36,781 bases of DNA, from positions 1 through 36,781 of the forward strand of contig CADDYW010000039.1 in the NCBI GenBank assembly GCA_902810745.1, given 5' to 3'. Shown here in pieces: positions 15,893 through 23,629 of this stretch (positions within the stretch are counted from its first letter, which is position 1; every line of letters starts with the position of its first letter). The notes beneath the pieces were generated by a model. The model was not told the origin of the DNA. It made no database searches and saw only the letters and a program-made list of their open reading frames with translations. Made by a program: the position numbers and the translations under genes. The DNA comes from Chloroflexota bacterium (GTDB lineage: Bacteria; Chloroflexota; UBA6077; FW602-bin22; CADDYW01).

Positions 15893-16504
15893 TCAGGTTC
15901 TGACCTCCAGCCGTGGGCGGCGGGCCGAAAACATCTTTGATCGCCGGAACGGATCATTGCAGAAGAGGAAACAGCCAATGGCGATGATCAGGTCGCCCAC
16001 ACTCAGCACGACGGGGTGACGGAACGGCAGGGGCATGAAAATGCGATCACCCAGCCAGGTCAGGCGAGTCGACGAGTCCATCAGGGTGAAGGGCGACCAC
16101 CGACCCGCGGCGAGCACCTGGCGCTGGGATTCGAGCAGACCCGCGGCCGCGAGCTGCTGCGGGTCGCCGGGCATCTGGCCGCCATTGGCTGCGATCGCGA
16201 GGAGATTCGAGAGAAGGCCAAGGAGCAGAACGAGGAATCCCGGCTGAGCGTAGTTCGCCAGGAGGAAGATGATGAGGAAGCCGAACGATCCGAGATAGAG
16301 CAGTGCACCAAGCGGAAGTGAGAGCCCGGCCGGCTGCGTGGCAAGTATCGACGAGAACGCCGAGAGGTTGACGACGAGGTGGAGGATGGCGCCGACGATT
16401 GCGAGCAGCCAGAGCCGAAATCGCCGCCTGGTGATATCCTCCGGCGTACGTCCGCGGAGGAAGGCCACTACCAGCGACAGGATCAGGGCCAGCGCAAAGA
16501 ACAT
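15893..16504 (-). CDS. DUF5317-family membrane protein
   Basis: This 203-residue protein has about five transmembrane helices. The family signature NLLAIAANGGQMPGDPQ, with the central N-G-x-MP, is followed by a loop and a closing DRIFMPLPFRHPVVLSVGDLIIAIGCFLF helix. The function of DUF5317 proteins is not known to me. The start ATG 16504 lies only 4 bases after the response-regulator stop, so the gene is the last member of a kinase - regulator - DUF5317 unit. That places it as a possible effector or accessory of the signalling pair. The arginine-rich C-terminus (RRSKMFSARRPRLEVRT) is probably cytoplasmic. Confidence 0.75.
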   Translation of the reverse strand: MFFALALILSLVVAFLRGRTPEDITRRRFRLWLLAIVGAILHLVVNLSAFSSILATQPAGLSLPLGALLYLGSFGFLIIFLLANYAQPGFLVLLLGLLSNLLAIAANGGQMPGDPQQLAAAGLLESQRQVLAAGRWSPFTLMDSSTRLTWLGDRIFMPLPFRHPVVLSVGDLIIAIGCFLFCNDPFRRSKMFSARRPRLEVRT

Positions 16505-16508
16505 CGTC

Positions 16509-16937
16509 TCAACCGGTCAGTTCGGCGGTCTTCGGTGAGGTCGGGGCTGAAGGGTTATCCAGGATCTCATACACCGTCTCGAGGAGCTGCAAAGGGCTGA
16601 ACGGTTTGATGAAGTGCTCCTTGACGCCGAGGGCCTGGCTTTGAGCCAGATCGTCGGCGCTGCCGCGCGCAGTCAGCATGATAATCGTCACATTCGCGGT
16701 CTCCGGTCGCGCGCGCAGCTTGGCTGCGACGGTGAAGCCATCCAGATCCGGCATCATCACGTCGAGCAGGACAAGGTCAGGTGGTTCCGCGCTGGCCATC
16801 TCCAGGGCAGTAACACCATCGCTGGCAACCAGCACCTCGAAATCAGTGGTTCCCAGCGTCATCGTCACCAGCCGTTGGACGGCCTGATCGTCATCTACCA
16901 GTAAGATGCGTTTGCGCACCCGAAGGTCCCTCCTCAT
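16509..16937 (-). CDS. Single-domain response regulator (CheY-like)
   Basis: This 142-residue protein has one receiver domain and no output domain. The acidic pocket is VDDDQAV, the phospho-acceptor is Asp59 in [11 protein letters not shown], the conserved Thr is in MLTARG, and the Lys is in [10 protein letters not shown]. The start overlaps the end of the histidine kinase gene by four bases (ATGA-type), so the two are translationally coupled and the kinase is its probable phosphodonor. With no DNA-binding domain it must act through protein contacts, either as a phosphorelay intermediate or on the next gene product (DUF5317). The first eight residues (MRRDLRVR) before the domain are an extension of uncertain value. 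Confidence 0.9.
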   Translation of the reverse strand: MRRDLRVRKRILLVDDDQAVQRLVTMTLGTTDFEVLVASDGVTALEMASAEPPDLVLLDVMMPDLDGFTVAAKLRARPETANVTIIMLTARGSADDLAQSQALGVKEHFIKPFSPLQLLETVYEILDNPSAPTSPKTAELTG

Positions 16938-19027
16938 TCTGCTCGGACGTGGCCGTTCGCCACGTCGAGGCTCAAGGTATCGTTGGCCCGGCGAGTATCG
17001 TCGGGCGGTGCGGGCGCCCAGAGGGGCAGCGTGAAGGTGAAGGTGCTCCCGCGTCCTAGCTCGCTCTCGACCCAGATCCGTCCACCGTGGGCGTCGACGA
17101 TATGCTTGACGATCGCTAGCCCCAGGCCGCTGCCGCGCACCCGGTGAGCCAGTGTGTTGTCGACGCGGTAGAACTTTTCGAAGAGCCGTCCAATCTTATC
17201 GCGCGGTAGCCCGATCCCCTGATCGATCACCGACACCGCTACTTCACTATCGCACTGGCGAGCAATCACGTCAACCCGGCCGCCGGCGGGCGAGTACTTG
17301 ATCGCATTGGTCAGAAGGTTGTCGAGAACCTGGCGCAGTCGCAGTGGATCGCCCCGTACCCGTGGGAGCTTCTCCGTGGTGTGATAGAGAATCTGGTGAC
17401 GTTCGGTCTGGCGAGATATGTCCTGGACGGCGTGCTCGATGAGCGGCTCCAGATCGACCTCGACCATCTCGAGCCGGAAGTGGCCGGCTTCCATGTGGGA
17501 GATATCGAGCAGGTCGTCGACCAGCCGCTGCATCCGCTGGGCGTGCCGGTGGATCTCGCCAGCGATCTCGCGGACCGTTGCGGGATTCGGCTCGATCGCC
17601 GAGAGGAGCTCGGAGAATCCGACAATCGGCGTCAGCGGACTTCGAAGCTCGTGCGAGACCGTGGAGATGAACTCGGCCTTGAGCGTGTTCAGCCGATGCA
17701 AGGCTCGTGCTTCGGTCGCCTCTTTCTGAACGCGCGCCTTCTCGAGAGCCACCGCCGCTTGATCGGCAATGGCCGCCAGCACGCGCAGGTCTTCCTGGTT
17801 GTAGGCACCCTGGCGGTTGGCTTCGGCGACGATCACTCCGCGCATGACGCCTTCGACGGTGAGGGGTGCCGCCAGGATCGACTGACAGCGCGCCCTGGTG
17901 GTCAATCCAAGCCCATCGTCCAGGGCGATCGCGTCATCGCCGTCGATCAGGAGGGGCTCGCCGCGTTGCTGGATTCGTCCAACAATGCCCTCGTTTGGCG
18001 AGTTCAGCTGGCCGTCGAGGGACGTTTCGCCGTCGCGGCTGAAGGCGATCTGCCAGGTATCGGTATGCTCATCGCGCAGGGCGACATAGAAGCGATTGGC
18101 GCCAAAGACGCGTCCAGCCTGCTCGTAGATCACGTTCCACAGGTGGGCCAGGTCCGGCGCTCGTGTCAGCGCGCTGTTGATCTCGTTGAGGAGCGTGAGC
18201 TCCGCGGTCCGTCGCTGAAGCTCGTCCATGCGGAGCAGAAGATCGCGCTGGGTCATCTGCAGTGATGCCGCGAGCGAGAAGGATACGTATACGCCGACGA
18301 GAATGACCACGACCAGGACGATACTCCAGGGGACCGTCTCCCAGAGCATCGCGACGATCACGCCGATGACGACAGTCGAGACGTACTGGAGCAGCATCTC
18401 CACGTTGCCCAGGTTCCAGACGTAGAGGAAAGGACGATGCTGATCGATCGCCACGACCCCGGCCACGAGCCCGGAGTTGATGAGGAAGTACGTGATGGCC
18501 AGCGCCCCGAGCGCGCAGACGCCTTCGGTCGAGTTGAAGTCGGGGACCGCGTCTCCTCCAAGTGCGCGGGCAACCCCCTGGTAGGCCCAGCCGCTGATCC
18601 CGACCGTCAGTATGTACTGGCTAACGTTGAAGACCGCCTTGATCCACGGGCGGTGCAAAATGAGGTGTGAGCCGACCATGGCGATGAAGACTGAGGGCAG
18701 GGTGAGCGTTGGACCGAGGAGAAGAATCGAGGCGACGAACATCGCCGTGACGATCGTGCGCTGATCTCCCAGGGGCGTCGTGATGACTTTCAGCTCGGTG
18801 ACGAGGGAGCCAATGCCGAGGATAACCAGGAGAAACGGAATTTGTTCGGCTGGAGCCCGGCCAGTCAGGGGGAAGCGGATCAGGAGGACCGAAAGCACCG
18901 TCGCTGCAGCGACAACGCCCGCGACGAACAGGCGGGTACCCCGAGGAAGGGCAAGAAACGACCCCAAAACTGGCTCTAACCTCGATGTCGAAACGCACAC
19001 CTTCGGGAGCGCGGCATAGCTTGCCAC
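16934..19027 (-). CDS. Membrane sensor histidine kinase with GAF domain
   Basis: This 697-residue kinase has a membrane sensor region of about seven or eight helices at residues 30-240, then a short coiled segment. A GAF domain follows (about 265-420, [22 protein letters not shown] to VALEKARVQ). HisKA has His459 in [15 protein letters not shown]. HATPase_c shows N-box [16 protein letters not shown]1 DQGIGLP, F-box FEKFYRVD and G2 [12 protein letters not shown]. It is the likely partner of the coupled single-domain regulator. The membrane part matches no ligand-binding family I can name. The start is doubtful: the frame begins at GTG 19027, which overlaps the best Shine-Dalgarno (GGGAGG). The ATG nine bases after that Shine-Dalgarno (19017) is out of frame and stops after 13 codons. 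Confidence 0.88.
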   Translation of the reverse strand: MASYAALPKVCVSTSRLEPVLGSFLALPRGTRLFVAGVVAAATVLSVLLIRFPLTGRAPAEQIPFLLVILGIGSLVTELKVITTPLGDQRTIVTAMFVASILLLGPTLTLPSVFIAMVGSHLILHRPWIKAVFNVSQYILTVGISGWAYQGVARALGGDAVPDFNSTEGVCALGALAITYFLINSGLVAGVVAIDQHRPFLYVWNLGNVEMLLQYVSTVVIGVIVAMLWETVPWSIVLVVVILVGVYVSFSLAASLQMTQRDLLLRMDELQRRTAELTLLNEINSALTRAPDLAHLWNVIYEQAGRVFGANRFYVALRDEHTDTWQIAFSRDGETSLDGQLNSPNEGIVGRIQQRGEPLLIDGDDAIALDDGLGLTTRARCQSILAAPLTVEGVMRGVIVAEANRQGAYNQEDLRVLAAIADQAAVALEKARVQKEATEARALHRLNTLKAEFISTVSHELRSPLTPIVGFSELLSAIEPNPATVREIAGEIHRHAQRMQRLVDDLLDISHMEAGHFRLEMVEVDLEPLIEHAVQDISRQTERHQILYHTTEKLPRVRGDPLRLRQVLDNLLTNAIKYSPAGGRVDVIARQCDSEVAVSVIDQGIGLPRDKIGRLFEKFYRVDNTLAHRVRGSGLGLAIVKHIVDAHGGRIWVESELGRGSTFTFTLPLWAPAPPDDTRRANDTLSLDVANGHVRAE

Positions 19028-19148
19028 CTCCCGTGCACGGACCGGCAGCTGCCGGGGTGGGGGACGCCGCTGCGTCGATCCTCCCCACCCCGATGCCTTC
19101 TACGTCGCACTCACGTCCGGCGAGACGAGAAGGGGCCGGCGAGTGGTG

Positions 19149-19199
19149 CTACCAGCGAAACCCGAATCGGCCGATCAGCCGCAATAACCAGTGCGTCAT
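19149..19199 (-). CDS. Putative 16-residue micro-ORF (amphipathic peptide)
   Basis: ATG 19199-19197 to TAG 19151-19149 encodes MTHWLLRLIGRFGFRW. A GAGGG lies nine bases before the start. The peptide is cationic and amphipathic with three Trp/Phe near the end. It sits between the 33-residue ORF and the kinase gene on the same strand. A 17-codon frame is easily found by chance; the ribosome-binding site and the placement are the only support. Confidence 0.3.
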   Translation of the reverse strand: MTHWLLRLIGRFGFRW

Positions 19200-19243
19200 C
19201 GTCGATCGCCCTCAAGATGAGATGGGAGTACCGATCGACCAGC

Positions 19244-19345
19244 TTACCACTGGTTGCAGGCGCCGCTCGCGATGGCCACCGCAGCGATCATGCCGATGAT
19301 GGCCGCCAGCCGGAACCAGGTTGCACGCACGCGATTCATTGCCAT
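19244..19345 (-). CDS. Putative 33-residue small membrane/lipoprotein-like protein
   Basis: ATG 19345 (or ATG 19339) to TAA 19244 encodes a short protein. It has a basic N-terminus (NRVRATWFR), a hydrophobic core (LAAIIGMIAAVAIASGA) and the four-residue tail CNQW. AGGAG precedes the second ATG by seven bases. The form is a bare signal-like segment with a Cys next to the end. The -3 position is Ser rather than Leu/Val/Ile, so it is a poor lipobox. Alternatives are a single-span membrane peptide or a chance ORF. It lies 95 bases beyond the OmpR-type regulator stop on the same strand, in a 413-base gap (19028-19440) that holds nothing else recognisable. Confidence 0.45.
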   Translation of the reverse strand: MAMNRVRATWFRLAAIIGMIAAVAIASGACNQW

Positions 19346-19440
19346 ACTCCTCTCTGACGCTCGAATTAGCCGTCGCCAAGGCCGACTGTATTGTACGACA
19401 GAGTGCACGTTTCTTTGGTTAAGAGATGGGGAAGATCTGG

Positions 19441-20154
19441 TTAAGACTTGGCAACTTCCGAGGTGGTAGGGTAATCGAGTATGTAGCCAAAACCCCGGAC
19501 GGTCCGGATGTAGCGCGGGGCATCCGCGTTCTGTTCGATCTTATTCCGTAGATGGCGGATGTGGACCTTGATGATCTCTTGTGCTTCGCGGTCGTCGCAG
19601 GCTACGTCCTGAATCTGGCGAAGTAGACTGACGCTGTTGACGACCTGGCCGGCCTTGCGCGCCAGGTAGCTGAGGATGCGAAACTCATTCGGCGTCAGAT
19701 CAACCCGGTCGCCGCGTACCCGAACCTCGACGCGGTCCAGATCGATGACCAGATCGCCAATCGTGATCGGGCGCTCTCTCTCGGGCGGCTGATGGCTGCT
19801 GCGGCGCAGGAGGGCCTCGACGCGCGCGAGGAACACACGAACGCTGAAGGGCTTGGTCAGATAGTCGTCGGCACCGAGCTCAAAGCCGCGCACGACGTGA
19901 TCTTCCTGCGCCAGCGCGGTGAGCATCAGAATCGGCGTCGGTGCGATCTGTCGCATCCGCCGGCAGACTTCGAAGCCGTCGATGTCGGGAAGGAGGAGAT
20001 CGAGCACGACCAGATCCGGGCGGCGCGCTGCGAATGCTGCCAGAGCGCTTGCCCCATCTGCTGCGACTTCGACGTCCATTCCGTCCTGATGGAGTGCAAA
20101 CAGAACCAGCCGCCGAATGGTCTCATCATCTTCTACGAGAAGGACGCTCGCCAT
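19441..20154 (-). CDS. OmpR/PhoB-family response regulator
   Basis: This 237-residue transcription factor has a receiver domain at about 1-120 (VEDDETI, phospho-acceptor Asp52 in LVVLDLLLPDIDG, MLTALAQ, Lys in YLTKPFSVRVF). A winged-helix DNA-binding domain follows at about 135-230 (VDLTPNEFRILSYLARKAGQVVNSVSLLRQI, IKVHIRHLRNKIE, YIRTVRGFGYIL). ATG 20154 is chosen; an in-frame GTG at 20175 would add seven residues. No kinase is directly adjacent: the next large downstream gene is the GAF kinase, beyond the small-ORF region, so this may be a third component of one pathway or an orphan. It is divergent from birA. Confidence 0.9.
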   Translation of the reverse strand: MASVLLVEDDETIRRLVLFALHQDGMDVEVAADGASALAAFAARRPDLVVLDLLLPDIDGFEVCRRMRQIAPTPILMLTALAQEDHVVRGFELGADDYLTKPFSVRVFLARVEALLRRSSHQPPERERPITIGDLVIDLDRVEVRVRGDRVDLTPNEFRILSYLARKAGQVVNSVSLLRQIQDVACDDREAQEIIKVHIRHLRNKIEQNADAPRYIRTVRGFGYILDYPTTSEVAKS

Positions 20155-20266
20155 GTCGGGAAACCGTCCTCGCACCAGCCGTGACGCCCATTATAGGCGT
20201 GGCGAGCATCTCGCGCAAGCGACACATGCCCGCTGCTCGCTTGCCGGAGACAAATTTCGCCCCGCA

Positions 20267-20296
20267 TTGACAGGCGAATTCGGTCTGTGATAGAGT
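20267..20296 (+). promoter_or_regulatory. Sigma-70-type promoter of the birA leader
   Basis: A perfect -35 TTGACA (20267-20272) is separated by 18 bases from a -10 TAGAGT (20291-20296, four of six consensus bases) preceded by TG. The expected transcript start is near 20303, just before AAGGAGGTG. It reads into the 20-codon ORF and then birA. Confidence 0.6.
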
Positions 20297-20325
20297 TCCT
20301 ACGGGATGAAGGAGGTGGTGTGCAG

Positions 20326-20388
20326 ATGGATAGTACGCGTTGTCTGAGCTCGCGCGCGATGTGCACGCTGGAGGGCTTGGTCCAGTAA
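20326..20388 (+). CDS. Putative 20-residue leader peptide upstream of birA
   Basis: ATG 20326 to TAA 20386-20388 encodes a 20-residue peptide beginning MDSTRCLSSR, with two Cys. The Shine-Dalgarno AAGGAGGTG (20309-20317) is the best in the window and sits at workable spacing. An overlapping 13-codon frame from ATG 20306 (MKEVVCRWIVRVV) uses the same bases, so which is read, or whether the region acts as RNA only, is open. After the stop come two stem-loops and then birA, the arrangement of an attenuator leader. No biotin- or single-amino-acid-rich codon run is seen, so the sensed signal is unknown. Confidence 0.45.
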   Translation: MDSTRCLSSRAMCTLEGLVQ

Positions 20389-20405
20389 TACTGGCCGAAC
20401 CTTCC

Positions 20406-20433
20406 CACGTGCGTTTTCATCCAGGCGCACGTG
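20406..20433 (+). promoter_or_regulatory. Leader stem-loop 1 (8-bp perfect inverted repeat)
   Basis: CACGTGCG (20406-20413) pairs with CGCACGTG (20426-20433) around a 12-base loop. It starts 17 bases after the leader ORF stop, where ribosome position could affect folding. Because the arms are also self-palindromic CACGTG boxes, a protein-binding site is an alternative. Confidence 0.55.
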
Positions 20434-20444
20434 CTTGACAACCT

Positions 20445-20474
20445 GATGCCGGAGGGGGCAACCCCTCCGGCATC
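20445..20474 (+). terminator. Terminator-like stem-loop immediately before birA
   Basis: GATGCCGGAGGGG (20445-20457) pairs perfectly with CCCCTCCGGCATC (20462-20474) around GCAA. It is followed by GTCATTATTT, a broken U tract. The birA ATG is only 17 bases past the stem, so either birA expression depends on read-through or the stem shields the birA ribosome-binding region. Confidence 0.7.
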
Positions 20475-20491
20475 GTCATTATTTGAGGAAA

Positions 20492-21298
20492 ATGCCTTAC
20501 ACGCCACTGTCGCCAGCTGCGCTCCGCCGCGGTTTGAACACACGCGTCGTCGGCAGCGAGATCGTCTGTCTGAAGACCGTCGGCTCGACCAATGACTGGC
20601 TCAAGGCTGCTGCCGCGGAGGGGGCGGCGGAAGGCCTGGTGGTCTTCGCCGAGGAGCAGACCGCCGGTCGGGGCCAGGGTAGTCACCACTGGATCGCCCC
20701 TCCGGGCTGCTGTATCCTCGCCTCGATTCTTCTCCGTCCGCGCCTTTCCCCCGAGCGACTGTTCTATCTAACGATGATCGGCTCGTGCGCTGCCGCGGCA
20801 GCGGCGATCGAGATTACCGGCCTCCCGGTGCACTTGAAGTGGCCGAACGATCTCATCTCAGAGCACGGCAAGCTCGGCGGAGTGCTTACCGAGAGCAGCA
20901 TTGTCGACGGACAGGTCGAATACGCGATCCTCGGTATCGGTCTGAACGTCAACGTGAGACGGCGCGCACTCGCGCAGATCCCGGGAGCGGCCAGCCTTCA
21001 GACAGAATTGGGCCGCGAGGTCAATCGAGCTCGACTCGCGCGCGCACTCCTCCGCGGCCTGGACGAGCGCTACACGCTCATCCAGGATGGCGACTTTGAC
21101 GCGGTGTTCTCGGAGTGGCGCGAGCGACTGGACACGATTGGCAGGTGGGTCGATCTGCACCGCGATACGGAGGTCGAAGGGCCTTTCTTTGCACTGCAGG
21201 TCACGGAAGAGGGGGCTCTCATCCTGCTTCGACCTGACGGTACGACGATAACTGCGGTAGCCGGTACGGTCTCGGTCCGCCCGAGTGCCGAGAGCTGA
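20492..21298 (+). CDS. birA: Biotin--[biotin carboxyl-carrier protein] ligase, no HTH domain
   Basis: This 268-residue group I ligase activates biotin with ATP and attaches it to carboxylase carrier lysines. Motifs in order are the substrate-site GSTNDWLK (31-38), the biotinyl-AMP loop EEQTAGRGQGSHHW (54-67), LKWPNDL, KLGGVLTE, GIGLNVN, and a small C-terminal SH3-like domain (VDLHRDTEVEGPFFALQVTEEGALIL). There is no N-terminal winged helix, so it should not repress transcription itself. The loop is odd: the family pattern is GRGRxGRxW, and here Arg, Gly and Arg are replaced (Q62, S64, H65). ATG 20492 is supported by GAGG six to eight bases upstream. Expression may be limited by the terminator-like stem just before it. 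Confidence 0.92.
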   Translation: MPYTPLSPAALRRGLNTRVVGSEIVCLKTVGSTNDWLKAAAAEGAAEGLVVFAEEQTAGRGQGSHHWIAPPGCCILASILLRPRLSPERLFYLTMIGSCAAAAAAIEITGLPVHLKWPNDLISEHGKLGGVLTESSIVDGQVEYAILGIGLNVNVRRRALAQIPGAASLQTELGREVNRARLARALLRGLDERYTLIQDGDFDAVFSEWRERLDTIGRWVDLHRDTEVEGPFFALQVTEEGALILLRPDGTTITAVAGTVSVRPSAES

Positions 21299-21405
21299 GT
21301 GTCAGGGGAGGTCAGGTGCTGCCCGAGAGCAGGGGATACTCCGAGCTCCTGCGTGTGGGAGAGACGGGAAGGCGCCAGGCGGGTGTGGGTCCGCCCTCCC
21401 AGCCA

Positions 21406-22746
21406 TCACCGGTCGGTACCGCCAAGAAGCGGGCAGGAGACGCAGGCCGCGCGCTCGCAGTGATTCCGCAGCAGGTAGAGTAAGCCCTGCTGCCGGCGGG
21501 CGGTTCGGAGGACGTGGTCTGCTGCGCCGATCTCGGCCGCGAGCTTCTCAGTTGCCCGGTAGGATGACGGTCGAGGGAACGCGCGGTAGACCGACCAGGC
21601 AGAATCGGCAAGCACGCGGTCGCCGGTCTCGTCCGCCACGGCGAGTGCCAGCGGCAGAACGACGTTTACCACCACGTCGCGCGCGCGGTCACGCCCGAGC
21701 AGTGCGGCGTGGCCGCGGGGTAGGGGACGGCCGAAGTCGCAGTGGGTCGACCAGTAACCAGTGGTATCGTCTACCAGGAACAGATTTTCCAGATCCGTGG
21801 GCGCGACGGTCTTGCGTCGGAGAGGGGCGAGCAGAGCCTGGTCGAGTCCAACGTCGCGGAAGCGGACGATCAGGTGCGCAGCGGTGGCGAGGCGACGGGT
21901 CGGATAATTCGCCGGGCGAACGCCGGCGAAGACCCAGTCGGCAGCGCTCAGGCAGGCTCCCTCCCAGTCACGCCGGTACAGGCTCCAGATATCTTCGAGC
22001 CCGCTGGCGACGGCGTCCGCTTCCCAGTCGAGGGCGTGCGCCTCGCGCTGGGACGGGAGGAGGCCCGCGACGCCGAAGAGAATCGCCTGCGCCAGGTCGA
22101 GGGCGTCGGGGACGCTCCGTCGTCCGAGGAGCGCCGTGAGCAAGGCCACCGGTAGGGCCTGGGCGAGCCGGGTGAAGGCCGAACGGTTTCGGCTGAATCC
22201 AAGCGCCTCGAAGGTCGCCTCGTAGGCCAGCTGTTCGGTCGTCAGGCGCGTCCGTTCGGCCTCGAATCGCGAGGCGCGCTGTGCCAGACGACGATCGCCC
22301 AGGTCGTCAAGGAGCCGACTGATCAGCGTCGGATCCCGCTGCCGGGCAGCGCGGTGACACGCGTCGGGTGCCAGCAGCCCATCGTTGGGGGGCGTTGGTT
22401 CCGGAGGATCGACGACAAGCGTTGGAATAGGCTGGCCCGCGAGGCTGGTAGGCGGCGGAGCGTCGGCGACGAGGACGACGTGGAGAATCACGCCACGATA
22501 GCGCGGATCCTGGTGGTGGCCGTGAGTATACCAGTCACTCGTCCGCTGGTGGAATTCGATGTCGCCTTCGATCAGCGTGCCGTCGTTGAAGGCGATCAGC
22601 GCGCCGCGGATGTCCGGGCCGGCGCCGCCCGGGCAGCGTCCACGGTAGACGACCTGCACCAGGCGGCCGTCCGTGGTCCGCAGCGGATTGCCCAACCCTC
22701 TCTGCCAGGCTCGGACCAGTCGGCGTTCTCCGGCGTCGTCGGACAC
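21406..22746 (-). CDS. DUF2851-family protein
   Basis: This 446-residue soluble protein matches DUF2851: YRGRCPGGAGPDIRGALIAF, then GDIEFHQRTSDWYTHGHHQDPRYRGVILHVVLVAD, a long helical middle, and a C-terminal HCERAACVSCPLL cysteine cluster. The G-x-GPDF-like plus GDIE...H..DW..H.HH.D..Y..V.LHVV pattern resembles a nuclease-like core, with Asp, Glu and His as metal ligands, but no biochemical function is known to me for the family. The Cys cluster could bind zinc or an Fe-S cluster. The start GTG 22746 has no clear Shine-Dalgarno. It is convergent with birA, and a small GGCGG/CCGCC stem lies in the 107-base spacer between them. Confidence 0.8.
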   Translation of the reverse strand: MSDDAGERRLVRAWQRGLGNPLRTTDGRLVQVVYRGRCPGGAGPDIRGALIAFNDGTLIEGDIEFHQRTSDWYTHGHHQDPRYRGVILHVVLVADAPPPTSLAGQPIPTLVVDPPEPTPPNDGLLAPDACHRAARQRDPTLISRLLDDLGDRRLAQRASRFEAERTRLTTEQLAYEATFEALGFSRNRSAFTRLAQALPVALLTALLGRRSVPDALDLAQAILFGVAGLLPSQREAHALDWEADAVASGLEDIWSLYRRDWEGACLSAADWVFAGVRPANYPTRRLATAAHLIVRFRDVGLDQALLAPLRRKTVAPTDLENLFLVDDTTGYWSTHCDFGRPLPRGHAALLGRDRARDVVVNVVLPLALAVADETGDRVLADSAWSVYRAFPRPSSYRATEKLAAEIGAADHVLRTARRQQGLLYLLRNHCERAACVSCPLLGGTDR

Positions 22747-22813
22747 GTCGTCAGCGTTTGGTTGGAAGCATCCGCGGCGCGGCGCCTCTCAGGTACCGGT
22801 GGTACACTGGCCG

Positions 22814-23629
22814 CTACTCCTTCAGAAAGCGTCCCCGTTTCTCTCGAGGAAGCCAGACAAACGGATCGGAGCCATCCGCGGGCGGACGGTATTCCAGACC
22901 GATGTAGCCGGTGTAGTCAGAATCTTCGACCGCCTTCAGAACGTTAGCAAAGTTGATCTCGCCAAGACCAGGCATCACCCGACCGGGAGCATCGCCGATC
23001 TGAACGTGGCCGATCTTGGCGACGTTCGCCCGGAAGGTGTCGATCAGGTTCCCTTCCATCACCTGCAGGTGATAGAAGTCGTGCTGGAACCGCACGTTCG
23101 GTAGCCCGACCGCGTCGATGAGGGCGATCCCCTCGGACGAACGGCTGACGAAGTAGCCAGGATTGTCGTGGTCGTTCAGTGCCTCGACCAGAAGCATGAT
23201 CCCGTCCTCGGCCGCCCGAGCACCCGCGCGCCGGAGGCGATCGACCGCGACGTCGAGCTGCTTGGCGTAGGGGACTCCGGGGATGCGTCGACCGGCCAGG
23301 ACGTTGATCCGACGCGCTCCGAGCCGGCGACAGATCGCCAGAGCCTCATCCAGACGGTACCAGAAGCGGTCTTCGGCATCCGGGATCGAGAGGTGGCCGC
23401 GAGGGTACTCCGGATCCGATTCGGTATCGATCAGCGCCAGGTGCAGCGCGTAGCGGCGCAGCAGTGCCTCCAGCTCGTCCAGGCTCTGCCTCTGCGGAAA
23501 GAGAATTTCGACCGTCGTGAAGCCAGCCTCGGCGATTCGGCGCAGCCGCCCATCCCAGGGAAGCTCTCCAGGAAGGTAGTGCGCGTTCGCCTCGTAACAG
23601 ATTCGTGCCTCGATGCCCACGCTACTCAC
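22814..23629 (-). CDS. Hydroxypyruvate-isomerase-like TIM-barrel protein
   Basis: This 271-residue xylose-isomerase-like TIM barrel has Hyi-type motifs: LLVEALNDHDNPGYFV, VRFQHDFYHLQVMEGNL, IGHVQIGDAPGRVMPGLGEINFANVL and GYIGLEYRPPADG. The Glu, Asp, Gln and Glu in these motifs are the usual divalent-metal ligands. Hyi interconverts hydroxypyruvate and tartronate semialdehyde. The GTG start overlaps the stop of the upstream reductase gene by four bases, so both are made from one transcript. That pairing (isomerase with tartronate-semialdehyde-reductase-like enzyme) supports the call. The 2-oxo-tetronate isomerase (OtnI) branch of the same family is the main alternative. Confidence 0.82.
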   Translation of the reverse strand: MSSVGIEARICYEANAHYLPGELPWDGRLRRIAEAGFTTVEILFPQRQSLDELEALLRRYALHLALIDTESDPEYPRGHLSIPDAEDRFWYRLDEALAICRRLGARRINVLAGRRIPGVPYAKQLDVAVDRLRRAGARAAEDGIMLLVEALNDHDNPGYFVSRSSEGIALIDAVGLPNVRFQHDFYHLQVMEGNLIDTFRANVAKIGHVQIGDAPGRVMPGLGEINFANVLKAVEDSDYTGYIGLEYRPPADGSDPFVWLPREKRGRFLKE

